Below, piece after piece: positions 18,047 through 27,544 of a stretch of DNA of 54,918 nucleotides. Origin of the DNA: Bacillota bacterium (GTDB lineage Bacteria > Bacillota > Bacilli > Bacillales > Cytobacillaceae); the NCBI GenBank assembly GCA_030705955.1, contig JAUZPL010000024.1, positions 1-54,918 on the forward strand, written 5' to 3'. The notes under the pieces were generated by a model that was not told the origin of the DNA, did no database searches, and saw only the letters and a program-made list of their open reading frames with translations. A program made the position numbers and the translations under genes. How positions within the stretch are numbered: position 1 is the first letter of the stretch; each line of letters begins with the position of its first letter.

Positions 18047-19195
18047 TTGGCTAAATTCGTATCTTTTTGTATGACTTTATTATTAATATTTTCTAGTCAA
18101 ATTCCAACTTTTGCTGCTGAAATTCAACCACCAGTGGTAAAAAGTGAAGCAGCGGTTGTTTTAGATTCACAAACTGGAGCTGTTATTTATGCAAAGAATG
18201 CAAATGAAAGAATGTACCCTGCAAGTTTAACAAAAATTGCAACTGCAATTTATGCGATAGAAAAAGGAAATTTGGATGATATAGTTACGGTAAGTGCAAA
18301 TGCTGTTAAAGCTGAGGGCACAAGAGTGTATTTACTAGAAGGTGAAAAGGTTCCATTACGTAAGCTTTTACAAGGAATGCTTATTAACTCTGGAAATGAT
18401 GCTGCAATTGCGGTGGCTGAGCATTTGGATGGAAGTGTACAGCAGTTTGCAATGCATTTAAATACTTATTTGAAAACAAAAATCGGTGTAACAAATACTA
18501 ATTTCACTAATCCAAATGGTCTTTTTGACGAAAATCATTATACTTCTGCCATGGATCTAGCACTCATTACAAACTATGCTATGAAAAACCCTGTTTTTGC
18601 GCAAATTTTTGGCACAAAGGAATTGAAATGGAACGGGGAAGGCTGGAATACCACTCTTATTACCCACCATCGAATGCTAAAAGGTGAAATTCCTTATCCA
18701 GGAATTACCGGTGGAAAGACTGGGTATGTTGATCAATCCAAACAGACACTAGCAACAACCGCTGAAAATGGGAAAATTAAATTAACCGTTATAGAATTAA
18801 AGGGGAATAATAAAAAAGATATTTATGATGATACGATTCATCTATTGGATTACGGATTTCACAATTATCAAAATGAAATTCTTCCAAAATCAGTACAATA
18901 TAATGTGGGAAAAAAAGAATTCATTCTTTCCAAAGATACTTTAATAACAGTACCCCTTAATGGCCTTGTAAAACAAGTTAATAGTCAAGGGGAATTATCA
19001 ATAAAAAATAGCAACGGGCAACAAATTCAGACTATCCAACTAATTTTAAAAACAAAACCAGGTATAGAAAAAGAACATAAATCAATCGTCAATCAAACTA
19101 CTCATTTAAATGCATTTTATGGTGTTGCAATCTTCATTATTGCAGGAGCCATTCTAAGTTTACGAAACCAATTCTTAAAAAGATCAAAAGCATAG
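18047..19195 (+). CDS. D-alanyl-D-alanine carboxypeptidase (peptidase S11)
   Basis: 382-residue low-molecular-weight penicillin-binding protein that trims the terminal D-Ala of peptidoglycan stem peptides outside the membrane. A signal peptide (1-23) precedes the catalytic motifs SLTK (Ser 60, Lys 63), SGN (115-117) and KTG (224-226), all intact. A beta-domain follows and the protein ends in a membrane helix (NAFYGVAIFIIAGAILSL) with a basic tail, so it is anchored. The start is TTG with AAGGGTG upstream. The class includes DacA/DacF; which paralogue this is cannot be decided here. It is convergent with modB and shares a long hairpin. Confidence 0.92.
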   Translation: MAKFVSFCMTLLLIFSSQIPTFAAEIQPPVVKSEAAVVLDSQTGAVIYAKNANERMYPASLTKIATAIYAIEKGNLDDIVTVSANAVKAEGTRVYLLEGEKVPLRKLLQGMLINSGNDAAIAVAEHLDGSVQQFAMHLNTYLKTKIGVTNTNFTNPNGLFDENHYTSAMDLALITNYAMKNPVFAQIFGTKELKWNGEGWNTTLITHHRMLKGEIPYPGITGGKTGYVDQSKQTLATTAENGKIKLTVIELKGNNKKDIYDDTIHLLDYGFHNYQNEILPKSVQYNVGKKEFILSKDTLITVPLNGLVKQVNSQGELSIKNSNGQQIQTIQLILKTKPGIEKEHKSIVNQTTHLNAFYGVAIFIIAGAILSLRNQFLKRSKA

Positions 19196-19249
19196 ACAAA
19201 ATGAAAAGCCATGAAAACGTAATGTTTTATGGTTTTTCATTTTGTCTAT
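19192..19249. terminator. Long bidirectional terminator spanning both stop codons
   Basis: ATAGACAAAATGAAAA (from 19192) pairs with TTTTCATTTTGTCTAT (to 19249), continuing inward with CCATGAAAAC and GTTTTATGG, to give a stem of about 26 pairs with minor defects. It includes the carboxypeptidase stop codon and the last eight or so codons and stop of modB. Confidence 0.8.
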
Positions 19250-19910
19250 TCAAAAAGCTGGTAAAAAACAGCATAAGTAATGAAATAATAACCATTGAAA
19301 TAACCAGAAGCCATGCCAAGTTCATATCTCCAGATTCCATGGCAACATAGATGGCTAAGGGTGCAGTTTGGGTTCGTCCGGGGATATTTCCAGCAAACAT
19401 GAAAGTTGCTCCAAATTCCCCTAAAGCCCTGGCAAAGCTTAAAATAACTCCTGTTAAAATGGATTTGAATGTTAATGGTAACGTAATATGTAGAAATACA
19501 TTCTTTTCATTTGCCCCATCAACTCTTGCAGCATCCTCAATGTCTCTATCAACGGATTGAAATCCGACTTTAACTGTCTGGTACATAAGGGGAAATGCTA
19601 CAATAGATGATGCCATAATGGCTGCTAAAGGAGAAAACATAATCGTTTGATGAAAAATCCATTCAAGGAATGAACCGATAGGACTGTTTCTCCCAAAAAG
19701 AAAAATAAGTAAAAACCCAATAACAGTAGGAGGTAAAACAATAGGTAGTAAAAATATCGTTTCTAGAAATAGTTTTCCTCGAAATTGAATCCTTGAAAAG
19801 AGTCTTCCTACTAAAATTCCAAAAAAGAAAACGATAACGATGGAAATGGATGCAACTTCTAATGATAATTTTATAGGAAACCAAAAATTATTTTGTAACA
19901 AATTGATCAA
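19227..19910 (-). CDS. modB: Molybdate ABC transporter permease
   Basis: 227-residue inner-membrane permease with five or six hydrophobic helices. The ABC-coupling loop is seen as EDAARVDGANEKNVFLHITLP, followed by LGEFGATFMFAGNIPGRTQT, the ModB signature. It overlaps modA by four bases. Its last codons are built into a hairpin shared with the convergent carboxypeptidase gene. No ATPase gene (modC) follows; the cassette must be completed from elsewhere in the genome. Confidence 0.94.
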   Translation of the reverse strand: MINLLQNNFWFPIKLSLEVASISIVIVFFFGILVGRLFSRIQFRGKLFLETIFLLPIVLPPTVIGFLLIFLFGRNSPIGSFLEWIFHQTIMFSPLAAIMASSIVAFPLMYQTVKVGFQSVDRDIEDAARVDGANEKNVFLHITLPLTFKSILTGVILSFARALGEFGATFMFAGNIPGRTQTAPLAIYVAMESGDMNLAWLLVISMVIISLLMLFFTSFLNRQNEKP

Positions 19911-20704
19911 TCCAATGCTTTAAATCCGAATTTTTCAAAGCTACGTTTCGCCTGCTTACCCTTTAAATAGTGAAAAAATTGCAATACTTCTTTTCTATGG
20001 GTAGATGTTTTTATAACACCTGCAGGATATAAAATTGGGCTATGTAGTTTTTCATTTGCCATTGCAACTATTTTTACTTTATCAGATATTTTTGCATCTG
20101 TCAGATAAACCATACCCGCATCTGCACTTCCTGTTTCAACATAGGTTAAGACCTGTCTAACATCTTTTGCAGGAACTAGCTTTTTCTGAAGTGTATTCCA
20201 TAGATTTAAACCTGTTAATGTTTGTTTTGTGTACATCCCTGCTGGAACCGTTTCAACTGTACCAATTGCAATTTCCTTAACTTGATTTTTTGTTAAATCA
20301 TTAAAGCTATTGATCATTAATGGATTTGCTTTACTTGTAATGAGGACAAGCTTGTTACTTAATAAAATGGTACTTTCTTTTTTTTCAATTAATCCTTTTT
20401 GAACTAGTTCATCAAATTGCTTCTTTGCAGCTGATATAAATAAATCAGCTGGAGCACCCTGAATAATCTGCTGCTGTAAGGCTCCCGATCCCCCAAGATT
20501 TAATAAAATATGTGTATTGGGGTTTTCTTTTTCGTAGTTTGATTTAATTTCATTTAATACATCAGCTAAACTGGCTGCCGCTGAAACAGTAATGTCCACA
20601 TTTTTACCTGATATTCCTTTTTTTAAGGTTTCTTGGTTACTAGAACAGGAACATAAAAGAATGGATAAAAATAATAGTAACATGATGTTTATTAATTTTT
20701 GCAT
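19907..20704 (-). CDS. modA: Molybdate-binding lipoprotein
   Basis: 265-residue periplasm-facing substrate-binding protein. The lipobox LLCSC gives a lipidated Cys at residue 20; VSAAASLADVLNEI and LGGSGALQQQIIQGAPADLFISAA are the oxyanion-binding and hinge motifs of ModA. It supplies molybdate for molybdopterin enzymes, here NarG and FdhF. ATG with GGAGGATAG upstream. It is first in modA-modB. Confidence 0.95.
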   Translation of the reverse strand: MQKLINIMLLLFLSILLCSCSSNQETLKKGISGKNVDITVSAAASLADVLNEIKSNYEKENPNTHILLNLGGSGALQQQIIQGAPADLFISAAKKQFDELVQKGLIEKKESTILLSNKLVLITSKANPLMINSFNDLTKNQVKEIAIGTVETVPAGMYTKQTLTGLNLWNTLQKKLVPAKDVRQVLTYVETGSADAGMVYLTDAKISDKVKIVAMANEKLHSPILYPAGVIKTSTHRKEVLQFFHYLKGKQAKRSFEKFGFKALD

Positions 20705-21082
20705 TTTCTATCCTCCAAAATTAGATATTAAAATTATACCGAACATCTTTGAATGGATAAAGGGTTCAATGAAAATAAACTACTAAGAAGGTAGTTTTTC
20801 TTTGTTTTAATCATCAAAATTTCTCAACCTTAAACTATGTGTTGAATTGATTAAAAAAGATCCCGTACATCTACAAATACTTCCAGGAAGAAATTTATTT
20901 ACTCTCAAATCTGAAATTTTCCTCCAATATTTTCCCGCTTAAGCATTTTCGAAGGAATTAATTTTAATCATATATATATTTATAGTAATATACGGAACTT
21001 GATCAGCAAATCATCTCCTCCTATGAATTTAAATTTATACGTAAGATTGATGAGTATGAGGACATAAGGGAGAGTTTATGAT
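20705..21082. other. Gene-free intergenic region upstream of modA and the Hsp20 gene
   Basis: 378 AT-rich bases with no convincing gene. One small hairpin, AAACTAC-TAAGAAG-GTAGTTT (20777-20797), is followed on the plus strand by a T-rich run but follows no plus-strand gene. It may be chance or part of the modA leader. No ModE-like palindrome or molybdenum-cofactor riboswitch was recognised. Confidence 0.5.
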
Positions 21083-21565
21083 ATGGATATGGATAAATTA
21101 AAAAAATGGCTGGAACTGGCTCAAGGAATGCAAGGTGGAGAGTTTTGGAAAAGTGTGTTTGATCAAGATTTTTCGAAACAGTTTATGAATGAGAATGGTA
21201 ATGATACTTTTTATAAAGGGGAAACAAGCTTTCGAGACGATAAATCAGAAAAAAGCTTTCCCCCAATAGATATGTATGTGAATCCTCAAGAAGTAGTGGT
21301 TGTGATTGAAATTCCGGGAATTCCCAAGGATGATATTGAATTAGGACTAAGTGGTAAAGTGCTGACAGTAAAAGGAATAGCCAAATCCATTTATCCGCAT
21401 TTACAAATGTCGTATTCAGAACGATTTTATGGAGAATTTTCAAGGCAAATCAACCTACCAGATGTAGTAGTGCCCCAGGAATTAAGTGCAAAATTTTGGA
21501 ATGGTATTTTAATCATTCATTATAATCGACAAGAGCAGGATATTGTATCAATTCCAATTGATTAA
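21083..21565 (+). CDS. Hsp20/alpha-crystallin family protein
   Basis: 160-residue small heat-shock-type protein. The N-terminal arm (MDMDKLKKWLELAQGMQGG) is followed by an alpha-crystallin domain from about residue 65 (PIDMYVNPQEVVVVIEIPGIPKDDIELGLSGKVLTVKG) to the end. The usual Gly-Val-Leu near the C-terminus appears as FWNGILIIHY. Such proteins hold unfolded proteins; several Bacillus members of this length are spore-coat or germination factors (CotM, CotP, GerT), so a spore role is possible but not shown. GGGAGAG precedes the ATG. Confidence 0.85.
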   Translation: MDMDKLKKWLELAQGMQGGEFWKSVFDQDFSKQFMNENGNDTFYKGETSFRDDKSEKSFPPIDMYVNPQEVVVVIEIPGIPKDDIELGLSGKVLTVKGIAKSIYPHLQMSYSERFYGEFSRQINLPDVVVPQELSAKFWNGILIIHYNRQEQDIVSIPID

Positions 21566-21668
21566 ATTTTATATTAAAAAGATTTTCAATCTCCTTTTCC
21601 ATATTCGGACATGTTCTGTTTTTTTTTGTATATAAATTAGTACGAAGGTTAAAAGGGGCGTATGTAGC

Positions 21669-22091
21669 ATGTCTTTAAAAAATTTATTCTTCATATTCGG
21701 TAAAGATGATGTTGAGAAAGAATTAAAGATTAAATTGCATACGTTAGAAAAAGAAGTGCAGGAACTTAAGCTATCATTGTCTGGCATCCAAAATCAAAAG
21801 CCGCAAGAGGTTAAAATAACGCAAAACGAACCACCCATTATTATTGAACGAATAAATATTGAAAAAATTATACTTGATAAATACGAATTAAATAATAATT
21901 TTGGACAGCTTGGAATTAAGGAACTTAAAGGTAAGTTAAATATTGGAGCAACTTATGGAAGTGATTTTACACCATTTCAGGAAGAAGAAGAACAAGAAGT
22001 GAAAGAAGAAAGAAATGATAAGCAAGAAAAAGTAAAAGCAACGGCGGAAAAGGGACCTAAAATAAATATAAAGTCAAAACCAGAAAATTAA
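21669..22091 (+). CDS. Coiled-coil protein with a GerPC-like motif
   Basis: 140-residue soluble protein of unknown function. Residues about 15-42 form a coiled coil (DVEKELKIKLHTLEKEVQEL). The middle carries IERINIEKIILDKYELNNN and then FGQLGIKELKGKLNIGATYG, which resembles the short beta motif at the end of the spore germination protein GerPC (LKIE.LEGTLNIG). The C-terminus is a charged, low-complexity tail (QEEEEQEVKEERNDKQEK). The link to GerP is motif-level and from memory. ATG with AAGGGG upstream. No clear terminator was found after it. Confidence 0.65.
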   Translation: MSLKNLFFIFGKDDVEKELKIKLHTLEKEVQELKLSLSGIQNQKPQEVKITQNEPPIIIERINIEKIILDKYELNNNFGQLGIKELKGKLNIGATYGSDFTPFQEEEEQEVKEERNDKQEKVKATAEKGPKINIKSKPEN

Positions 22092-22199
22092 AGAAACAAA
22101 GGCTGTCCCAAAATGTGATTAAAAAGAGAAAAAATTCTTTCCTTTGGTTGATTAACTATTCAAAGTGTGCGATTTTCTTATTTTTTTGAACAAAAAAGC

Positions 22200-22224
22200 T
22201 TCCCAAAAGCTATACTTTTGGGAA
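22200..22224 (-). terminator. Terminator of the ykuS-like gene
   Basis: TTCCCAAAAG-CTATA-CTTTTGGGAA, a perfect 10-base-pair hairpin with a T-run on the minus strand. Confidence 0.88.
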
Positions 22225-22239
22225 CCATCTTCCTTATGA

Positions 22240-22482
22240 TTAATGAATTCTATTCTCTACTTCTTTACATACCTCGTCAGCTGATAACCCATTTGCATCG
22301 ATGACAGATCCCTTAGTATAGGTATCTTGCATCCCCATTACATTCGAGTCAAGCCCGGTTACGACGCAACAATCACAACTTTTAGCGTCTGATTCCTGCT
22401 TTAATTCAACGACATCATACCCTTTTTCACGAAGAGCTTGCTGAACATTTGTAAGAGATTGTTCTACTCCAATCTTTGCCAT
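22240..22482 (-). CDS. UPF0180 family protein (YkuS-like)
   Basis: 80-residue protein [27 protein letters not shown]..., matching the UPF0180/YkuS group. [19 protein letters not shown] is the conserved core and has three cysteines close together. Function is unknown. A start three codons upstream (GTG) is possible, but GGAGGAGG lies 8 bases before the ATG at 22482. It is monocistronic, with its own terminator. Confidence 0.85.
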   Translation of the reverse strand: MAKIGVEQSLTNVQQALREKGYDVVELKQESDAKSCDCCVVTGLDSNVMGMQDTYTKGSVIDANGLSADEVCKEVENRIH

Positions 22483-22593
22483 ACAAAACACCTCCTCCTA
22501 TAAATTAGATTGCCAAAATTCACACTTATTATTCCACTTTAGTTTGAATAAGAAATATTGTGTTTTCAAAATATAAAAGTGGAGGTGTTTATA

Positions 22594-22725
22594 ATGGCTA
22601 AACGAAAAAAAGATCCTTCTACTATTGGACTTGCCTCAAGTCAAGTAGAAGGACAAGGTACTACCACGACAGAAACAGGAAACAGAGCTTCTTCTTCGTC
22701 AAGAAAGAAACAGAAAAAAAGCTAA
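22594..22725 (+). CDS. Small YuzL-like protein
   Basis: 43-residue hydrophilic, basic protein MAKRKKDPSTIGLASSQVEGQ...SSSSRKKQKKS. The SxxGLxSxxVEGQGTT pattern and the Arg/Lys/Ser-rich tail fit the small YuzL family of Bacillus as I remember it; the function is unknown, and a spore or nucleic-acid role is only a guess. GTGGAGGTG lies 7 bases before the ATG, so it is clearly translated. Confidence 0.7.
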   Translation: MAKRKKDPSTIGLASSQVEGQGTTTTETGNRASSSSRKKQKKS

Positions 22726-22730
22726 AAAAT

Positions 22731-22753
22731 GGGTGACACGATTCGTGTCACCC
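22731..22753 (-). terminator. Terminator of the ABC-F gene
   Basis: GGGTGACACG-ATT-CGTGTCACCC, a perfect 10-base-pair stem. The minus-strand side ends in CATTTTTT, so it mainly serves the ABC-F gene, while also lying just after the small YuzL-like gene. Confidence 0.88.
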
Positions 22754-22761
22754 ACTTAATC

Positions 22762-24414
<1,653 letters not shown>

Positions 24415-24591
24415 TTATACCATCTTTTTAGAAAAAGTAGAAATCCTTTTTGGAAAGCAAAAGGATAAAAGTGGTAAATGAATATTTGCAACAAAAAAAC
24501 AAAGAATAAAGGTTTTTTTTTTTGAATTTCACACTTTATTCATAATTTTAGTGTAAAATTAATTCAGTAACGCAAAAAGAAGGTGGAAATA

Positions 24592-24732
24592 ATGGCTAAA
24601 AAACAAATTTCTGAACTTGTGAATAAGCTTAAAAAAGCTGGTATTAAAGCGAGTTTAACAAAACCAAAGTCAAATTACCTTTTATCTTTGCAGCAAATTA
24701 AAAAGTGTCCATCATCCTTGAATCAAATATGA
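24592..24732 (+). CDS. Small basic protein, function unknown
   Basis: 46-residue protein MAKKQISELVNKLKKAGIKASLTKPKS...NQI with a predicted basic helix (residues 3-18). AAGAAGGTGG lies about 7 bases before the ATG and a strong terminator follows within 10 bases, so it is a genuine short gene. It may belong to the tiny Lmo0850-like proteins of Firmicutes, but this is a weak guess. A TGTAAAAT element lies just upstream. Confidence 0.65.
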   Translation: MAKKQISELVNKLKKAGIKASLTKPKSNYLLSLQQIKKCPSSLNQI

Positions 24733-24734
24733 CG

Positions 24735-24773
24735 AAAAAAAGCGATTAATCCGAATGGACTAACCGCTTTTTT
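24735..24773. terminator. Bidirectional terminator between the small basic gene and the SCO gene
   Basis: AAAAAAGCGATTAATCC and GGACTAACCGCTTTTTT pair with two G-U positions around a GAAT loop, with T-runs both ways. Confidence 0.88.
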
Positions 24774-24774
24774 G

Positions 24775-25377
24775 TTATTTTATTTTATCCAAAATGGTTT
24801 TATAAACTTCCTGTTTATTAAAATCTTGCCCCATAGGGAACTTTGTAATATATTTGTTATTTTCATCCACTAAATAGGTAAAGGTCGAATGAATGAATTG
24901 GCCATTCCCAGGATCTTTAAATTGAAATTGAAGTGAGTTTGCAACATCTCTTATTTTTCCTTGGTCTTGTTTAATGTTAGATGGATTTCCAGTAAGGAAC
25001 TCCCAACTTTCATCATTCTTAATACCAAAACCCTTCATATATCCTTTTAAGATAGAAGGAGTATCACGATATGGGTCAATTGTTATTGTAATAAATTCTA
25101 TTTCTTTTCCAAAAACTCCATTTTTTTGTAGTTCTTTACGAAGTAAGCTCATTTTTTGGGTGGTAGTTGGACAAATATCTGGACAGTGTGTGTAAATAAA
25201 TTCAATTAATTTTAATTTTTTATGATCATTTCCGAAGGTATATTGCTGGTTATTTTGATTCATTAAGCTTATATTCCCTGGCACCTTTGCACTTGCATCA
25301 CGAATAACAAAAAAGGATATGCCAGCTGATATCCCAAGAAACAATGCTAAACCACAAATAAGATAAATTCTCTTCAT
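24775..25377 (-). CDS. SCO1/SenC-family copper protein
   Basis: 200-residue thioredoxin-fold protein with one N-terminal membrane anchor (4-24). The copper ligands are present: CPDIC (Cys 65, Cys 69) and His 163 (GQFIHSTFTYLVD). SCO proteins deliver copper to, or reduce, the CuA site of cytochrome c oxidase on the outer membrane face. There is no lipobox, unlike B. subtilis YpmQ. GGAGG precedes the ATG. It stands alone; no oxidase genes are in the window. 25378-25671 upstream holds no gene. Confidence 0.93.
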   Translation of the reverse strand: MKRIYLICGLALFLGISAGISFFVIRDASAKVPGNISLMNQNNQQYTFGNDHKKLKLIEFIYTHCPDICPTTTQKMSLLRKELQKNGVFGKEIEFITITIDPYRDTPSILKGYMKGFGIKNDESWEFLTGNPSNIKQDQGKIRDVANSLQFQFKDPGNGQFIHSTFTYLVDENNKYITKFPMGQDFNKQEVYKTILDKIK

Positions 25378-25671
25378 AATTTTAACCTCCTAAAATAAAG
25401 ATAAAAAATTTTCTAATAAAAAGAAATGGACAAATCCTGAACATTTAAAATGATTCTTGTATTTATTATTTAGGAAAATAATTCGATTTTTGCCGTAATG
25501 ATCTTGTTCATAGCGGCTATTTTTATTAAGGAAGATTACAAATTGAATAAACACGGTACGTTTACATGAATTTAGGAGGCTATTTTCTTTTAAAATATTT
25601 TAGGCTTAAACCTAAATACATGCTAAAATGATAAATTGTAACAGTGTGAAAAAGAAAAAGGGGAAACGTTT

Positions 25672-26853
25672 ATGGAAAAATCAGAAAAAAAATACATACG
25701 TTCACTCCAAGGATTTTACTTATTTTCCTTTTTTGGAGTAGGAAGTATAACTGCTTTAATAAGTGTTTATTTATCAGATGTTGAAAAATTAAATGGAACA
25801 CAAATAGGCACTATCTTATCTATAGGGCCTATAATGATGATTTTCTTTCAGCCAATTTGGGGGATGGTTTCTGACGTAACAAATGCACCTCCAAAGGTAT
25901 TGACACTTTCCACCTTTTTAGCAGGAATATTTGGCTTTGGATATTTGTTTTTTCATCGGTTTTCATTACTATTCATGGCGGCCATTCTCGTTGCTATTTT
26001 TCAAAGTGCAATCATTCCTGTGTCAGATAGCATTTCAATCAAATATACCGCAAAAGTCCGTTATAACTATGGAAATATACGTCTATTTGGATCACTAGGA
26101 TATGGAGTTGCCGTATTTTTAATGGGTAAACTTTCGGAATTTACTCCAACTGTTATCTTTTATGCCTTTTTTATTGCATTAACAATTGCCTCTTTACTAG
26201 CCTTTCGCTTACCAAATGAAGGTACAAAAGCAAAAGTAAAGCTCAGCTCTGGCATGAAAGAACTTTTTGTAATAAAGAAATTTATAATCTTTATGATTGT
26301 TACCTTTTTAATATTTGGACCTATCCTTGCGAATAATTTCTATTTTGGTTTATTTGTGGATAAATTAGGAGGATCCTATACTGGAATAGGCGTAGCCTTC
26401 CTTATTGCTGTTTTATCAGAAATCCCGTTTATGAGAATATCTGGAAAGTTAATTAACAAATACGGTCTTTTACCGATTGCAACAATTGCAGGAGCTATTT
26501 CTGCAATAAGATGGGTATTTTATTTCATGGAGCCAAGCTTATCACTAGTGTATGGATCAGCATTCATTTCAGGTTTGTCAATTGGATTGTTTATACCTGC
26601 GGGCTTGCAATATATAAGAGATATTACTCCTGTTCATATTACGGCAACAGCCGTGACTATTTATTCAGCAATTGGAAATGGTCTTGGAAACTGGTTCAGT
26701 ACCTTTTTTGGCGGGATGATCTATGATAAATACTCTATTTTTGGTGTATATTTGTTTTTTGCAATTCTGTCTTTAATGGGTGTTTTATTGAACGTATGGT
26801 TAATAAAAGATGAAAAGGTTCAGTTGCGAAAAGTGGTTTTAAAAGACCAATAG
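25672..26853 (+). CDS. MFS transporter (MFS_1-like)
   Basis: 393-residue carrier with 12 hydrophobic segments. ISVYLSDVEKLNGTQIGTIL, QPIWGMVSDV and KVRYNYGNIRLFGSLGYG are the pattern of the 3-phenylpropionate/nucleoside-permease-like MFS branch (the RxxGSxG block after helix 4). The substrate cannot be inferred. GGGG-type ribosome site upstream of ATG. It is monocistronic, with a terminator overlapping its stop. Confidence 0.82.
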   Translation: MEKSEKKYIRSLQGFYLFSFFGVGSITALISVYLSDVEKLNGTQIGTILSIGPIMMIFFQPIWGMVSDVTNAPPKVLTLSTFLAGIFGFGYLFFHRFSLLFMAAILVAIFQSAIIPVSDSISIKYTAKVRYNYGNIRLFGSLGYGVAVFLMGKLSEFTPTVIFYAFFIALTIASLLAFRLPNEGTKAKVKLSSGMKELFVIKKFIIFMIVTFLIFGPILANNFYFGLFVDKLGGSYTGIGVAFLIAVLSEIPFMRISGKLINKYGLLPIATIAGAISAIRWVFYFMEPSLSLVYGSAFISGLSIGLFIPAGLQYIRDITPVHITATAVTIYSAIGNGLGNWFSTFFGGMIYDKYSIFGVYLFFAILSLMGVLLNVWLIKDEKVQLRKVVLKDQ

Positions 26854-26879
26854 GAGATGATTACCATTCGATCATCTCC
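26853..26879 (+). terminator. Terminator of the MFS gene
   Basis: GGAGATGAT and ATCATCTCC form a perfect 9-base-pair stem with a 9-base loop, then CTTTATAT. The first G is the last base of the stop codon. Confidence 0.75.
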
Positions 26880-26947
26880 CTTTATATACCTGTAAAGAAG
26901 GGAATCAGAAGCTTCTTTTGCTTCAAAAACGGGATTCTGCTTTTGCT

Positions 26948-27373
26948 TCAATGTTCATGTTCAAATAAAATAGAACCCTCCTCTTCCTCATTGTGAATCC
27001 GAAATAATATCAGTAGTGTCTCAAAATGATTGAGAATATCATCTGTAAGGCCCTGTTGGGTCTTTTTTTCTTTAATTTTTTCTACAATTATATGCAATAA
27101 TTGATGATCTCTTTTGAGTTTAATAATTAATTCATTTAATTCTGGTTGTTCATTCAACTTTTCCGTAAAGAAGCCTTCTTCTTCAGCCTCAGCATGAGCG
27201 ATTGTTCTTGCTTCCCAGTGCTCTACCAATGCATCCATAACTTCTTCAAAATGTTCTGTTTTGTTATCTTTAAACAATTGCCTCAAAAGCTTAGTTAAAT
27301 CCCTAGCCTCTGTATAAATTCCATCATGAATCGAATGATGGGTCTTTTTTTTTCTTAAAGATGGTCCTGACAT
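26948..27373 (-). CDS. Hemerythrin-like (HHE) domain protein
   Basis: 141-residue, highly charged, helical protein. Histidines and carboxylates recur in four helices: HHSIHDGIYTEA, HWEARTIAHAEAEEEGFF, KRDHQLLHIIVEKI and FRIHNEEEEGSILFEHEH, fitting a diiron hemerythrin-like bundle. Such proteins bind O2 or NO, or help iron-sulfur repair. It is divergent from narG and 171 bases away, which suggests a link to nitrate respiration or NO defence, but this is inference. Start ATG with AGGAGAAC upstream. Confidence 0.82.
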   Translation of the reverse strand: MSGPSLRKKKTHHSIHDGIYTEARDLTKLLRQLFKDNKTEHFEEVMDALVEHWEARTIAHAEAEEEGFFTEKLNEQPELNELIIKLKRDHQLLHIIVEKIKEKKTQQGLTDDILNHFETLLILFRIHNEEEEGSILFEHEH

Positions 27374-27544
27374 GAAAGGTTCTCCTTTAATTCATATTTT
27401 GTACAAGTCTTTTCCAAAAAAGAGGTATTTAAACCGCATTTAGTTTAAAAAGGATAAAATCTCAAATACAAAATCTATTGTATACATCATCCATTTAAGG
27501 GGACTTTATTTAGTAAATATGATTTTTTTGGGAAGGTGAAAGGA

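Noticed and set aside
20777-20797. Attenuator or molybdenum-cofactor riboswitch before modA
   Set aside because: Only a 7-pair hairpin is present and its T-run is on the strand opposite to modA; no conserved riboswitch core was seen.
27374-27544. Fnr box upstream of narG
   Set aside because: The best candidate, TGTAT-ACATCA-TCCAT, misses several key bases and gives no convincing -10 at the spacing seen in the other three promoters.
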